Source: CAYRFE01 sp964423645 [NCBI: uncultured bacterium]
Lineage (GTDB): Bacteria; Macinerneyibacteriota; Macinerneyibacteria; Macinerneyibacteriales
Direction of reading: 5' to 3'
NCBI GenBank assembly: GCA_964423645.1
Contig: CAYRFE010000025.1
Span: 1-50,515, forward strand
DNA length: 50,515 nucleotides
Part shown: piece after piece, positions 1-8,530 of the stretch
Numbering within the stretch: the stretch's first letter is position 1
Layout: every line of letters starts with the position of its first letter
The notes under the pieces: generated by a model
Databases searched by the model: none
Told to the model about the DNA's origin: nothing
Seen by the model: only the letters and a program-made list of their open reading frames with translations
Program-made: the position numbers and the translations under genes

Positions 1-60
1 AAAAGTAAGGCATGATTTTCAATGAACATGAGGACACAAAATCTTGTGTCCCTACAACGC
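1..60 (+). repeat. Left-edge fragment of the dispersed hairpin repeat
   Basis: The first bases (aaaagtaaggcatg) match a segment of the tandem repeats at the right edge (near 49,985 and 50,228). A perfect 8-bp hairpin (GGACACAA / TTGTGTCC, positions 32-51) followed by CTAC sits where other copies of the family carry a different palindrome. The remaining bases up to the gene at 223 hold only a possible promoter. Confidence 0.6.
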
Positions 61-117
61 TTTCACTCGATACCCTCGGTTGGGTGGGGGGCATGTAAGA
101 TAAAAAACCTTCTTGTA

Positions 118-145
118 TTGAACTTCAGTACTTTCTATCTATATT
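118..145 (+). promoter_or_regulatory. Possible sigma70-type promoter
   Basis: TTGAAC (118-123), a 16-base spacer and TATATT (140-145), about 75 bases upstream of the gene at 223. The match is moderate and the leader is AT-rich, so this is tentative. Confidence 0.3.
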
Positions 146-222
146 TTTTATCGTCATAGTTCATTTTCCATGATATAGTTACTCGGCATCTACAATGCTA
201 TTATTGATAGGAGAACGTTCAT

Positions 223-1476
223 ATGTATAATAAAAATTTCATAATCCTCTGCGCTCTACTACTCACATTAATTAACACCGCGTACTGTATCGTGCTGATT
301 CCCATGGATAAACAGCAAAAGGACCACCTCCGCGCGTATGGAGTTGCGTATAACAGCGTTAAAAGCGGCTATAAAGCGGAATGGGCACTCAACTATCGTG
401 GAGGCTCATTTATCATCTTCGATGACACTGCAAGCTCGTTAGCGCGCGATTACGGCGTGACGCATCAGATCATAAGTGCATCAGAATACGATACTATTCG
501 GAGTATCGTTGATGAAAACAATATGGAACTCGTCCCGCTTGAAAAAACTGCTCGTATCGCCGTATATGCTCCGCCAATTTTTAATCCGTGGGACGACGCG
601 GTTACGCTTGCTTTGGATTACGCCAAAATCCCCTACGATAGAATTTGGGATGAAGAGGTCATCAACGGAAAATTATTCAATTACGAATGGATACATCTTC
701 ATCATGAGGACTTCACCGGACAATTCGGAAAGTTCCTTGCTTATAAAGACACTGCGTGGTACATCGCCCAAAAACAACGTGAACTGGAATCCGCCCAGAA
801 ACTTGGGTACCCCACCGTTGCTGCATTAAAATATAAAACTGCACAAACTTTGCGTCTTTTTGTAGAAAACGGCGGCTTTCTTTTCACCATGTGCTCTGCT
901 ACCGACACACTCGACATCGCGTTATCTACACAGGGCACTGATATCGTACCCGAAGAATACGACGGCACGCCGATTGATCCGAATTTCGCCGCAAAAATGT
1001 CCTTTAAAGATACGTTCGCATTTGAGACATTCACATTGATTACTGATCCGTATATGTATGAATATTCAACTATCGATACCCCCCGCACACATCAACCAGA
1101 TTTTTCTGTACAGCGTTACTTTAAACTTTTTGAATTCGCGGCAAAAATTGATGTTGTGCCGTCATTACTCAACCAAAACCATACCCATGTAATCAAGGAC
1201 TTTCTGGGACAGACTACTTCTTTTACGCTTCACACGATAAAAAAAGATGTCACCATACTCGGGCGATACGAAGTATTTGAGGAAGCAAAATACATCATGG
1301 CAAAACGAGGTAAGGGGTTTTTCGTTTTTCTGGGAGGTCATGATCCGGAAGACTTCCAACACTTTATTGGCGATCCACCAACAGATATCACCCTTCATAA
1401 AAACTCACCGGGCTATCGCTTGATACTTAACAATATCCTTTTCCCTTCAGCGAAAAAAAAGGAATTAAAAACATAA
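223..1476 (+). CDS. Secreted protein of the family annotated as 'asparagine synthetase B' (function unknown)
   Basis: 417 residues with an N-terminal signal peptide (about residues 1-22). The mature protein opens with IPMDKQQKDHLRAYG, continues with LNYRGGSF and NPWDDAVTLALDYA, has a HLHHEDFTGQFG block and FTMCSATD, and ends with GGHDPEDF, GDPPTD and NSPGYRLILNN. I recognise this order from a Bacteroidetes-rich family that databases name asparagine synthetase B. It has neither the N-terminal Cys glutaminase nor the PP-loop ATP site of real AsnB, so the name should not be taken as function. The His-rich HLHHED and MCSATD stretches recall a glutamine-amidotransferase-like or zinc-binding fold, but this is inference. 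The start is supported by AGGAG nine to thirteen bases upstream. It is monocistronic and convergent with the next gene. Confidence 0.8.
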   Translation: MYNKNFIILCALLLTLINTAYCIVLIPMDKQQKDHLRAYGVAYNSVKSGYKAEWALNYRGGSFIIFDDTASSLARDYGVTHQIISASEYDTIRSIVDENNMELVPLEKTARIAVYAPPIFNPWDDAVTLALDYAKIPYDRIWDEEVINGKLFNYEWIHLHHEDFTGQFGKFLAYKDTAWYIAQKQRELESAQKLGYPTVAALKYKTAQTLRLFVENGGFLFTMCSATDTLDIALSTQGTDIVPEEYDGTPIDPNFAAKMSFKDTFAFETFTLITDPYMYEYSTIDTPRTHQPDFSVQRYFKLFEFAAKIDVVPSLLNQNHTHVIKDFLGQTTSFTLHTIKKDVTILGRYEVFEEAKYIMAKRGKGFFVFLGGHDPEDFQHFIGDPPTDITLHKNSPGYRLILNNILFPSAKKKELKT

Positions 1477-1531
1477 AAAAACATCAAAACATATCTTTTC
1501 ATTGTATCACTCACTAAACGCAATCTTTAGG

Positions 1532-2986
1532 TTAAAACTTCACTCCTAAACTAGCTGACACGGCAGCACGTTGCGGATAATTTTCGTAATCATCAAATGT
1601 AAAACCCTCAAATCCTTTAGGAATTGCGACAGCAAGGTCAAGTTTTAATACAGGAAGATCAAGCCCGATTCCGGCAGTATACAGCGTATCTGCACCGTCC
1701 AAATTGTCATGTAAACCTCCGGTAGTAATAAGTCCTGCTCTGAGATTTACAATGTAAATACGCGCTTCTAATCCTAATCCTATATTGCGTACTTCTGCAA
1801 ATTTACCGTTCAACTTCGTAATATCTGCATCTGCGGTAAGAGTAAGCATCTTGATCGGGTCAAAAGCAATCCCAATTCGAGCATACGTAGGCGGAGTATA
1901 CGACGGCGGAGTCATTCTGCCTTCTATTTCGCCCCACTCGATCGTACGAACAACTGCATTGCGCATAACAAGTCCCACACGAAGACGGTCAAACATCACT
2001 GCATATGCCCCGAGATCGATACCCAGCGAAGAACCTTCGAAAGGATCCTTGAATTTGTCTTGTATAAAATCGTCATTATCATCACTATTGCTTATCTCGT
2101 CGACAGTAATGAGCGTATCATAATTATATCCTTTGATAATTTTAAAATTCACGCCAGCGCCTATTTGTGCCAGTCCTGCATCAAAACGTAATGCTCCTGA
2201 AAACACTACTTCGGTAAGCAAAATCCCATTCACCTTTACGGTGCTTTGGTTGTTTTTCAATCCGAATACATTGCTGTCATAGATTTCGCCTTCTCCGGTT
2301 ATTAAATAGGCATATAACTCGTCATACTCCGCGGTAGACACTAAACCTCTCAATAAAATATCATCAAGAATCGTTTGTATAGTTGCTGTAATTTCTGCTT
2401 CGCTGAGTGTGGGTTTATTGTCACGTATTTCCTGCCGAGACAGGTATTCAAGAGGCAAAACGCGTGAAAAACGTGTGTCTGCATTTTCCGAGTAAAACTG
2501 TATATCAGATGTGCCGATTACACCAATTGCAAGATTCAAAACAGGAAAACCCTTAATATGCGTAAATACTCCTGTAGCAAGTGCGACATTTGTGCCGACA
2601 CCATTATCATCAAAAGTATTCAATATATCACGATACTTCATATAAAACTCTGAAAATCTATCCATATATGCAATATCATCCCAATCGAGGCTATCATTTC
2701 TCACAATTTCCATAAATGTATCATAATCATCTCCCAACATATCAAAACGTGTTATCTGCGGACTAATGTTCTGTAATATATCCACGCCTCCATCAATCTG
2801 AAGAGAAAGAGTCCCGTATTTTTGAAAAGGCAGACTTCCTGGATTCCAGAAAACTGCTGAGGCATTGTTAACGGAGGCGACACCTGTTCCTCCCATGGCC
2901 AATGAACGTGCTCCCATAATGGGGTATGAATGAACATTATAAATTACAACAATTACAATGAAGATAAACACCATAAGTTTTCTCAT
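1532..2986 (-). CDS. Outer-membrane beta-barrel protein, PorV / TraF_2-like
   Basis: 484 residues from the ATG at 2986, preceded by AAAGGAGGT; an upstream in-frame start at 3010 would put eight residues before the signal peptide and covers the ribosome binding site, so it is rejected. The signal peptide (about 1-20) is followed by GARSLAMGGTGVA and AVFWNPGSL, the opening typical of PorV/PorQ and of the family named conjugal transfer protein TraF. The rest alternates amphipathic strands with acidic loops and ends in GVKF, a beta-barrel C-terminal signature. Nothing nearby relates to conjugation, so a role as a surface porin or export-associated barrel is likelier. Monocistronic, with its own promoter. 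Confidence 0.8.
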   Translation of the reverse strand: MRKLMVFIFIVIVVIYNVHSYPIMGARSLAMGGTGVASVNNASAVFWNPGSLPFQKYGTLSLQIDGGVDILQNISPQITRFDMLGDDYDTFMEIVRNDSLDWDDIAYMDRFSEFYMKYRDILNTFDDNGVGTNVALATGVFTHIKGFPVLNLAIGVIGTSDIQFYSENADTRFSRVLPLEYLSRQEIRDNKPTLSEAEITATIQTILDDILLRGLVSTAEYDELYAYLITGEGEIYDSNVFGLKNNQSTVKVNGILLTEVVFSGALRFDAGLAQIGAGVNFKIIKGYNYDTLITVDEISNSDDNDDFIQDKFKDPFEGSSLGIDLGAYAVMFDRLRVGLVMRNAVVRTIEWGEIEGRMTPPSYTPPTYARIGIAFDPIKMLTLTADADITKLNGKFAEVRNIGLGLEARIYIVNLRAGLITTGGLHDNLDGADTLYTAGIGLDLPVLKLDLAVAIPKGFEGFTFDDYENYPQRAAVSASLGVKF

Positions 2987-3015
2987 AGTACCTCCTTTAA
3001 TACACACCACACTGT

Positions 3016-3044
3016 ATTATAACGCCGTTTATGAAAAAATACAA
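3016..3044 (-). promoter_or_regulatory. Promoter of the PorV/TraF_2-like gene
   Basis: On the minus strand TTGTAT (3044-3039), 17-base spacer, TATAAT (3021-3016), about 30 bases upstream of the ATG at 2986. Read directly from sequence. Confidence 0.65.
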
Positions 3045-3059
3045 GTGCTCGACTAAACT

Positions 3060-3312
3060 TACTCCGACGCAAGCTACAGGGAATTTAACCAAGTTAGAAA
3101 AATGACCTACACCGCAGCAAACCACGGGGTACCACCCTAAAAAACAGTTTATTTGTTTGCCAACCCCAAACCCCTCCCTTTGACTTAGGGAGGGGTTTTA
3201 ATTTTCGGTTACAGACACGGCATGCCGTGTCTCTACATCGTCTCCACACCCCTAATATTAACAAAGCTATAATAGTAAAGCCGACGCAAGTGTCGGGAAA
3301 ATTGACCCATTT
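3060..3312 (+). repeat. Dispersed multi-hairpin repeat, copy 1
   Basis: Fills most of the 385-base gap between 2986 and 3372. It contains a CCGCAGCAAACCACGGGG hairpin, a CAAACCCCTCCC...GGGAGGGG hairpin, a perfect 20-base palindrome at 3213-3232 (AGACACGGCATGCCGTGTCT) and a tail (CCGACGCAAG...TCGGGAAA) ending in TTGACCCATTTAG. The copy at 36,180-36,395 has the same elements in the same order, including the identical palindrome. Confidence 0.8.
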
Positions 3313-3315
3313 AGG

Positions 3316-3340
3316 TTAAAAAGGCGGATTATTTTCCGCC
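3316..3340 (-). terminator. Intrinsic terminator of the pepT operon
   Basis: On the minus strand GGCGGA - AAATAA - TCCGCC (3340-3323) followed by TTTTTAA, about 30 bases after the pepT stop. Confidence 0.75.
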
Positions 3341-3371
3341 CGATCAAAATTGAACGATCCAAAAAAACTAA

Positions 3372-4619
3372 TCATGCCCACAGTGCGCACAAATGTATCA
3401 TGACTTCAGTACCCTTTGTCAGTGCCGATTGTGGGATCCATTCTTTCTTTGAATGAAACATCAAACCGCCGGCAAATATATTAGGCGTCGGAATGCCTTT
3501 AAATGACAAACGCGCACCATCGGTACCACCGCGAATTGCTTTTTTAAGTACCGGAATGCCTGCCATCTCGATCGCTTTGCGTGCTTTTTCAGTCACTTCG
3601 GGATGATTTTCCAGCACTTCTCTCATATTGTTGTATTGCTCTTTCACATTCACATGAATTTGTAATCCTGGGTATTTGATTTCAAATGTTTTTACAAGTG
3701 ACTCGATATATGCAACGCGAGTAAGGTTAAGTTGTTTTTCGAAATCACGCAATATAAACTTTAATTCTGCGCTATTTTCATCACCTTTGATACTTGACAT
3801 ATGATAAAACCCTTCGCGTAATTCTGTCCGCTCAGGAGTTTCATATTCGGGGATCATCGCATAAAACCGTGCAGCTATTCCTGCGGCATTGATCATACGA
3901 TTCTTTGCATATCCCGGATGGACATTAGCTCCGGTAAAGGTTACCGTTACACCATGAGCAGTAAAACATTCATCTTCAAGTTCACCGATCATTCCACCGT
4001 CAAATGTATACCCTATCGTAGCAAGTTTTTCCATAGTTATTAATGCAGTACCTTCACCGATCTCTTCATCAGGAGTAAAGACTATACGTAATTCCGGATG
4101 CTTGAGCTGCGGAAATACTTTAAACGCCTCGAGAGCTGCCATGATTTCTGCAATACCGGCTTTATCATCAGCGCCAAGCAGCGTGTTTCCGCTCGCAGTA
4201 ATAAGTGTGTGACCTATAAAATCTTTCAACTCCGGGCAATCTTCGGGTGTCAATTCCAACTCGTGGTTGTCAGGATAACGAATCGTTTTACCATCATAAT
4301 TGGCACGTATCATCGGCTTCACATTTTCCCCCGATTCATCGGGCGAGGTATCCATATGTGCACAGAATGTAATCGGCGATGATTCGACATCCTCTGAGGC
4401 TGGGAGTGTGCCGTATACATATCCGAATTCATCGATCTCGACATTTTTCAAACCGGATGACTTCATTTCTTCCACAAGTAATGCTCCAAGGATCTTCTGT
4501 TGTGGTGATGACGGATGTGTACCGCTTTCATCATCAGCGCGGGTATTAATTACCACATACCGTAAAAAACGTTCCAAAGACTCCTTCTCAATAAAATCCG
4601 TTACATCTGATGGAAGCAT
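3372..4619 (-). CDS. pepT: Peptidase T (tripeptide aminopeptidase)
   Basis: 415 residues, the usual PepT length. An M20B zinc exopeptidase of the cytoplasm that removes the N-terminal residue of tripeptides. The metal and catalytic residues are visible: H88 and D90 (CAHMDTS), D151 (GADDKAG), E185/E186 (PDEEIGEG), D207 (FDGG) and H389 (MFHSKKEW); RGGTDGARLS precedes the last. The ATG at 4619 has AAGGAG upstream. It is the last gene of the long minus-strand run, three bases after the small membrane protein gene, with a terminator behind it. The identification is firm. Confidence 0.96.
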   Translation of the reverse strand: MLPSDVTDFIEKESLERFLRYVVINTRADDESGTHPSSPQQKILGALLVEEMKSSGLKNVEIDEFGYVYGTLPASEDVESSPITFCAHMDTSPDESGENVKPMIRANYDGKTIRYPDNHELELTPEDCPELKDFIGHTLITASGNTLLGADDKAGIAEIMAALEAFKVFPQLKHPELRIVFTPDEEIGEGTALITMEKLATIGYTFDGGMIGELEDECFTAHGVTVTFTGANVHPGYAKNRMINAAGIAARFYAMIPEYETPERTELREGFYHMSSIKGDENSAELKFILRDFEKQLNLTRVAYIESLVKTFEIKYPGLQIHVNVKEQYNNMREVLENHPEVTEKARKAIEMAGIPVLKKAIRGGTDGARLSFKGIPTPNIFAGGLMFHSKKEWIPQSALTKGTEVMIHLCALWA

Positions 4620-4622
4620 ACG

Positions 4623-5000
4623 TTACTCCTTTTTCTCTTTCATAAAAGTTTTCACATGACCGGACAATTCATTTATCCGCCACTCAAGTGATGATAAAAT
4701 CCATATTTGTAAATGATTAAGACGCATCTGATGATACATAAAATACATTATTTTAAATGATACCGCTGCTATGGCAAGATCAACCAATGCCAAACGCCAT
4801 TTTCCTTCAAGAAATATTGATAACAACAAATCGGCAAGTATAAATACTGAAAAGAATATATTGAACATGTGCGTATTTAATCCCGGCATACCTCCGATAT
4901 TACCGATTATTAAACGCACTCTTTCCTTTTCTTTTTTAAAATTTTCGACTTCTTCCTGCAAATCCTGTATTTCACGCTCATAATGTGTTGGATCCCTCAT
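4623..5000 (-). CDS. Small membrane protein with N-terminal coiled coil
   Basis: 125 residues. Residues 5-30 are heptad-rich and charged (coiled coil), followed by two likely membrane helices at about 46-64 and 69-89 and a charged C-terminus. The ATG at 5000 follows AAGGAGGGATA. It is packed three bases from pepT and 55 bases after pth, so it is almost certainly translated. I do not recognise the family. Confidence 0.75.
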   Translation of the reverse strand: MRDPTHYEREIQDLQEEVENFKKEKERVRLIIGNIGGMPGLNTHMFNIFFSVFILADLLLSIFLEGKWRLALVDLAIAAVSFKIMYFMYHQMRLNHLQIWILSSLEWRINELSGHVKTFMKEKKE

Positions 5001-5055
5001 TATCCCTCCTTAATCTGTGACAATAAACCACATCCCTCGAAAAATTATATCAGAA

Positions 5056-5625
5056 TTATTCAGAAATGGCAATACCATTGAAGGAAGCCATGGCACGATC
5101 ATAGCCATTGAGAACTATTTCACGAAGCGCTTGTGCCGTATATTCAAAAAGCTCAGTCAGTATTTTTTTTTCATCAGGCGTGATACGAGACAAAACATAG
5201 TCTTTCATATCCATTACATCAGGGGCAGAAATCCCGATGCGTATCCTACCGATCGCTTGAGTCCCCAAGGCGTTAATGAGTGATTGCATACCATTATGCC
5301 CACCGCTTGAACCATCTTTTCGTATTCTCATTCTGCCTACCGATAATGCGACATCATCATAGATAACGATAATCGAATCCGGCGGACCGAATTTTTTTCG
5401 CACACGCGGAATAATATCCCCAGAGCAATTCATATATGTTTGCGGTTTGATGAATATCGCTTTTTGGTCGGCAATTGAACCGCTGAAATAATGATAATCT
5501 TCAGGCGAATGAACTTTTGCCTTGCAGAAATGTTCGTTATAATAATCTAAAAAAAGAAACCCGACATTATGCCGGGTTTCACGATATCGGGTACCGGGAT
5601 TACCCAGACCGATAATATACAACAT
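5056..5625 (-). CDS. pth: Peptidyl-tRNA hydrolase
   Basis: 189 residues, full length. It releases peptide from peptidyl-tRNA that drops off the ribosome. Key residues are present: N9 (GLGNPG), catalytic H19 (TRHNVG), N66 (KPQTYMNCSG), D90 (YDDVALSVG) and N111 (GGHNGM). It lies 15 bases after rplY, as in other bacteria where these two genes pair. The ATG at 5625 has a GGAGAT ribosome binding site. Confidence 0.97.
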   Translation of the reverse strand: MLYIIGLGNPGTRYRETRHNVGFLFLDYYNEHFCKAKVHSPEDYHYFSGSIADQKAIFIKPQTYMNCSGDIIPRVRKKFGPPDSIIVIYDDVALSVGRMRIRKDGSSGGHNGMQSLINALGTQAIGRIRIGISAPDVMDMKDYVLSRITPDEKKILTELFEYTAQALREIVLNGYDRAMASFNGIAISE

Positions 5626-5640
5626 TCTAAGATCTCCGAC

Positions 5641-6276
5641 CTACTCTTCGTCTTCAGAAGGCTTGCGTGCAGTAAGAACTTCAGGCTCTGCGTTCTCAAC
5701 CTCAGTTGTTTCTGTTTCTTCAATCTCACGCGGGGCTTTTACATGTGCAACCATACTGTCCATCTCATTTAAAACTTTTACACCTTCAGGAATAATGACA
5801 TTTTTTAATGTAATAACGCCATTCAAATGCAATTCAGATACATCAGCTTCTACATGTGAAGGCAACACTGATGGCAAACTTTCAATATCAATATGCCACA
5901 TGCTTTGTTCCAATGTCCCGCCCTCTTTGATGCCGGGAGCAGTACCATGCAAATGGACCGGCACCGATACACGGATAGGTTTATTCATATCGATCTCCAT
6001 AAAATCAACATGCGTTAATTTCTCTTTTACCGGTTCACGTTGAATTTCTTTAATAACCGCCATTTTTTCTAATTTTTTACCTTTGATCTCAACAAGCACA
6101 TTGATACCATCAGGATTATTCAAAAGTTTTAAAAAGTCACGATTGCTGAACGATACAGAATGATTTTCTCCCAATCCATAGATAACAGCAGGTATTGTAC
6201 CCTCTGCACGTAATCTGCGATTGGGGCCTTTTCCTGTTTCTGTGCGTTCTTGCACCGCTAATTCGAATTTTTTCAT
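5641..6276 (-). CDS. rplY: Ribosomal protein bL25 (Ctc/TL5 form)
   Basis: 211 residues: the long form with an N-terminal 5S rRNA-binding L25 domain (about 1-95; RTETGKGPNRRLRAEGTIPAVIYG is the opening signature, shown in part) and a C-terminal TL5 beta domain (about 98-190), then a Glu-rich tail. It binds 5S rRNA in the large ribosomal subunit. The ATG at 6276 follows AGGAGGAGA. The gene starts 13 bases after the stop of glmU, whose last codons overlap this ribosome binding site region. Confidence 0.95.
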   Translation of the reverse strand: MKKFELAVQERTETGKGPNRRLRAEGTIPAVIYGLGENHSVSFSNRDFLKLLNNPDGINVLVEIKGKKLEKMAVIKEIQREPVKEKLTHVDFMEIDMNKPIRVSVPVHLHGTAPGIKEGGTLEQSMWHIDIESLPSVLPSHVEADVSELHLNGVITLKNVIIPEGVKVLNEMDSMVAHVKAPREIEETETTEVENAEPEVLTARKPSEDEE

Positions 6277-6289
6277 ACCAATCTCCTCC

Positions 6290-7258
6290 TTATACCGTTA
6301 ACCGGGTTTTGCCTTCAGGGGTAATCGACATGCATCGAATGTCCTCCCCGTCAATGGTGACATTTTCAAGATACACATATGGCCCGACCTTCGAGCCTTT
6401 TTTTAACGTAACAGTTCCACGAAATACAGCGGGAGAGTGAATGGTCACATCATTTTCACTGATGATATCACCTTCAAGTACCACTGATTCGGGATTATTA
6501 ATGGTTACACCGCTCTCCATAAGCGTATGTAATACCCTTTTGGTAAAATATGCATTCGCTTCCATCAATTGTGCACGCGAATTAACACCCATGCTTTCCA
6601 TCGCGTCAGGCGTAGTAAAAGCGCCGATTCTGCAGGCATCATTGCTCATGAGCGAGAAAATATCGGTAAGATAGTATTCCTTCTGGATGTTAGTATTTGA
6701 AATTTTCGGCAAATAGTGTACTAATTTTTCGCGTCGTATACAATAAACGCCGGTATTTACTTCAGTCACCGTTCGCTCAATATCCGTCGCATCTTTATGC
6801 TCTACTATTCGCACAACAAAATTTTTCTCATTACGAATTACTCTTCCGTAACCGGTCGGATCATCAAAACTTGCGGTAAGCAACGAGGCATCATATCCGT
6901 TTTTTTGTGTATCGTTAATAAACGCAGAAAGCGTGTCCTTAGAAAATAACGGCTCATCTCCGGGCATAATAAGAACGTATTCATCAGAGAATAATGATAA
7001 ATCCACTTGCATAAGGGCATGCCCTGTACCCAATTGTTCCCGTTGTTCAAAACAATATATTCCTGAGAAATTTTCAATTTCTTTGCGAACCATTTCCCCT
7101 TGATATCCCAGTATAACTGCAATATCGAGCACACCGGATTCACGTAATACGGTTATAACACGCGAAAGCATAGACTTTCCGCATATCGGAAATAATACTT
7201 TTGGCAAATCGGACTTCATTCGAGTCCCTTTCCCTGCTGCTAAAACAATACCAATCAC
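6290..7258 (-). CDS. glmU: Short GlmU-type UDP-N-acetylglucosamine pyrophosphorylase
   Basis: 322 residues starting at GTG (7258) with GGGGGAAG upstream. The uridylyltransferase fold is complete: LAAGKGTRM at the N-terminus, LPKVLFPICGKSML, the EQLGTGHA motif, GDEPLF carrying the metal-binding Asp, GYGRVIRN, EVNTGVYC and VNSRAQLMEAN. Only a stub of the left-handed beta helix follows (about 70 residues), against about 225 in the 456-residue E. coli enzyme. The acetyltransferase active site is therefore missing, and the protein should only form UDP-GlcNAc from GlcNAc-1-P. It could also use another sugar-1-phosphate. It lies between tRNA-Gln and rplY in the same run of genes. Confidence 0.85.
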   Translation of the reverse strand: MIGIVLAAGKGTRMKSDLPKVLFPICGKSMLSRVITVLRESGVLDIAVILGYQGEMVRKEIENFSGIYCFEQREQLGTGHALMQVDLSLFSDEYVLIMPGDEPLFSKDTLSAFINDTQKNGYDASLLTASFDDPTGYGRVIRNEKNFVVRIVEHKDATDIERTVTEVNTGVYCIRREKLVHYLPKISNTNIQKEYYLTDIFSLMSNDACRIGAFTTPDAMESMGVNSRAQLMEANAYFTKRVLHTLMESGVTINNPESVVLEGDIISENDVTIHSPAVFRGTVTLKKGSKVGPYVYLENVTIDGEDIRCMSITPEGKTRLTV

Positions 7259-7281
7259 AATACTTCCCCCGTGTGTATAAA

Positions 7282-7352
7282 CTGGGCTGGGTGGATTCGA
7301 ACCACCGATGCGGGAGTCAAAGTCCCGTGCCTTGCCGCTTGGCTACAGCCCA
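7282..7352 (-). tRNA. tRNA-Gln (anticodon TTG)
   Basis: The minus strand folds into a full cloverleaf: acceptor TGGGCTG/CAGCCCA, D-arm GCC...GGC, anticodon stem CGGGA/TCCCG with loop CTTTGAC (anticodon TTG), and T-arm GGTGG-TTCGAAT-CCACC. The discriminator base is G, as in tRNA-Gln. CCA is not encoded (GTT follows). It sits 12 bases after the spoVG stop and 23 before glmU, so it is probably cut from the polycistronic transcript. Confidence 0.96.
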
Positions 7353-7364
7353 AAACGAAAAACG

Positions 7365-7664
7365 TTATGCTTCTGTCGTATCTTCTTCTACTGTAATATG
7401 ATGCTGAGGGTTTTTTAGCGCCTCTTCATAAGCCTTAAATACTTCTTGCTCTATCATCATTCGTGCATCATTATTTATCGGATGTGCTATGTCCTGGTAC
7501 GTCCCGTCCTTTTTCTTCATGCTGGGCATAGCCACAAAACGTCCTTTAGTGCCTTCAATAATTTTCAAACCGCGTACGACAAAGGAGTTGTCGATTGTGA
7601 TTGTCGCGAAAGCCTTCAGTTTGTTGTTGTCTTCCATGTAAATCTTCACATCAGTAACTTTCAT
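7365..7664 (-). CDS. spoVG: SpoVG family nucleic-acid-binding regulator
   Basis: 99 residues with the conserved SpoVG opening (MKVTDVKIY), VRGLKIIEG, the FVAMPS motif and IAHPINNDAR. In Firmicutes SpoVG affects septation and in Borrelia it is a DNA/RNA-binding regulator; there is no reason to infer sporulation here. The ATG overlaps the ispE stop (ATGA), so translation is coupled. Ribosome binding site AAAGGA. Confidence 0.95.
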   Translation of the reverse strand: MKVTDVKIYMEDNNKLKAFATITIDNSFVVRGLKIIEGTKGRFVAMPSMKKKDGTYQDIAHPINNDARMMIEQEVFKAYEEALKNPQHHITVEEDTTEA

Positions 7665-8530
7665 GGTCTACCATCCTTTCCTATCGGTGTTACCACTCTT
7701 ACCCAGTCGCAGTGTCGCTTCATTATTTCAGCACCTGTATACGCCTGATCGGTAGTATCATACACACCAAAAACGGAAGAACCGCTCCCGCTCATCAACG
7801 CAGCACGTGCACCGCTTTTTTGAAACATTTCTTTCAGATCCCGGATTTGAGGGTGTTCATCAAACACGACGGTTTCAAACCGGTTGTAGAGATTGGCGTA
7901 GATACCGCCATAATCCCGTTCTTCCAAGCAGCGCAGCAGGATATTACAAGGTATCTTCTGTTCTGTCAATAAAAAAGTAAGTGCCGAATACGCCCAACCG
8001 GTATTCACACCAAAGCCCGGAAATGCTACTACAAGCGGTTTATCCAATACATACGGTAACGGAGTAATATCTTCTCCGATCCCTCCTACTTTCGCGCAAC
8101 CTCGGTGAACAAGAAACGGGATATCTGCTCCGATTTTTGACGCCGATTTTAGAAATTTTTCGTCCGGCTCGATCGCATATGCCATCGATAAAGCCCGAAT
8201 AACACCGGCTGCATCAGCGCTACTGCCGCCAAGACCGCCACCGACAGGAATATCTTTTTTTATTGTTATTGCGACACCGGTCTCAATATGAAAATAATCA
8301 AGAAATAAACGAGCCGCCTTATATGCTGAGTTTTGTTCAATATTTTCAGTGATGTCGGGTAGATCACAATCAACCGTAATCGTATTTGAATGAGTGAGTG
8401 TCAGGCTAATAGTGTCATGTAATGATATTGTATGAAACACACTCTCTATTGTGTGATATCCATCATCACGTTTATTAAGAATTTCAAGAAATAAATTTAT
8501 TTTTGCATATGCAGAAACATTATAGATCAT
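7661..8530 (-). CDS. ispE: 4-diphosphocytidyl-2-C-methyl-D-erythritol kinase
   Basis: 289 residues. A GHMP kinase of the non-mevalonate isoprenoid pathway. K10 (AYAKINLFL), the ATP-binding PVGGGLGGSSADAAG loop (95-109) and D136 (KIGADIPF) are all present, with a C-terminal MSGSGSSVFG motif. The first codons overlap the end of the preceding lipoprotein gene by 11 bases, and the last overlap spoVG by four. Confidence 0.95.
   Translation of the reverse strand: MIYNVSAYAKINLFLEILNKRDDGYHTIESVFHTISLHDTISLTLTHSNTITVDCDLPDITENIEQNSAYKAARLFLDYFHIETGVAITIKKDIPVGGGLGGSSADAAGVIRALSMAYAIEPDEKFLKSASKIGADIPFLVHRGCAKVGGIGEDITPLPYVLDKPLVVAFPGFGVNTGWAYSALTFLLTEQKIPCNILLRCLEERDYGGIYANLYNRFETVVFDEHPQIRDLKEMFQKSGARAALMSGSGSSVFGVYDTTDQAYTGAEIMKRHCDWVRVVTPIGKDGRP

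Noticed and set aside
1532-2986. Conjugation protein TraF
   Set aside because: The family name is historical; the sequence is a barrel-type exported protein and no conjugation gene is near.
7365-7664. Evidence for sporulation from spoVG
   Set aside because: SpoVG is common in non-sporulating bacteria including spirochaetes, and no other sporulation gene is present.
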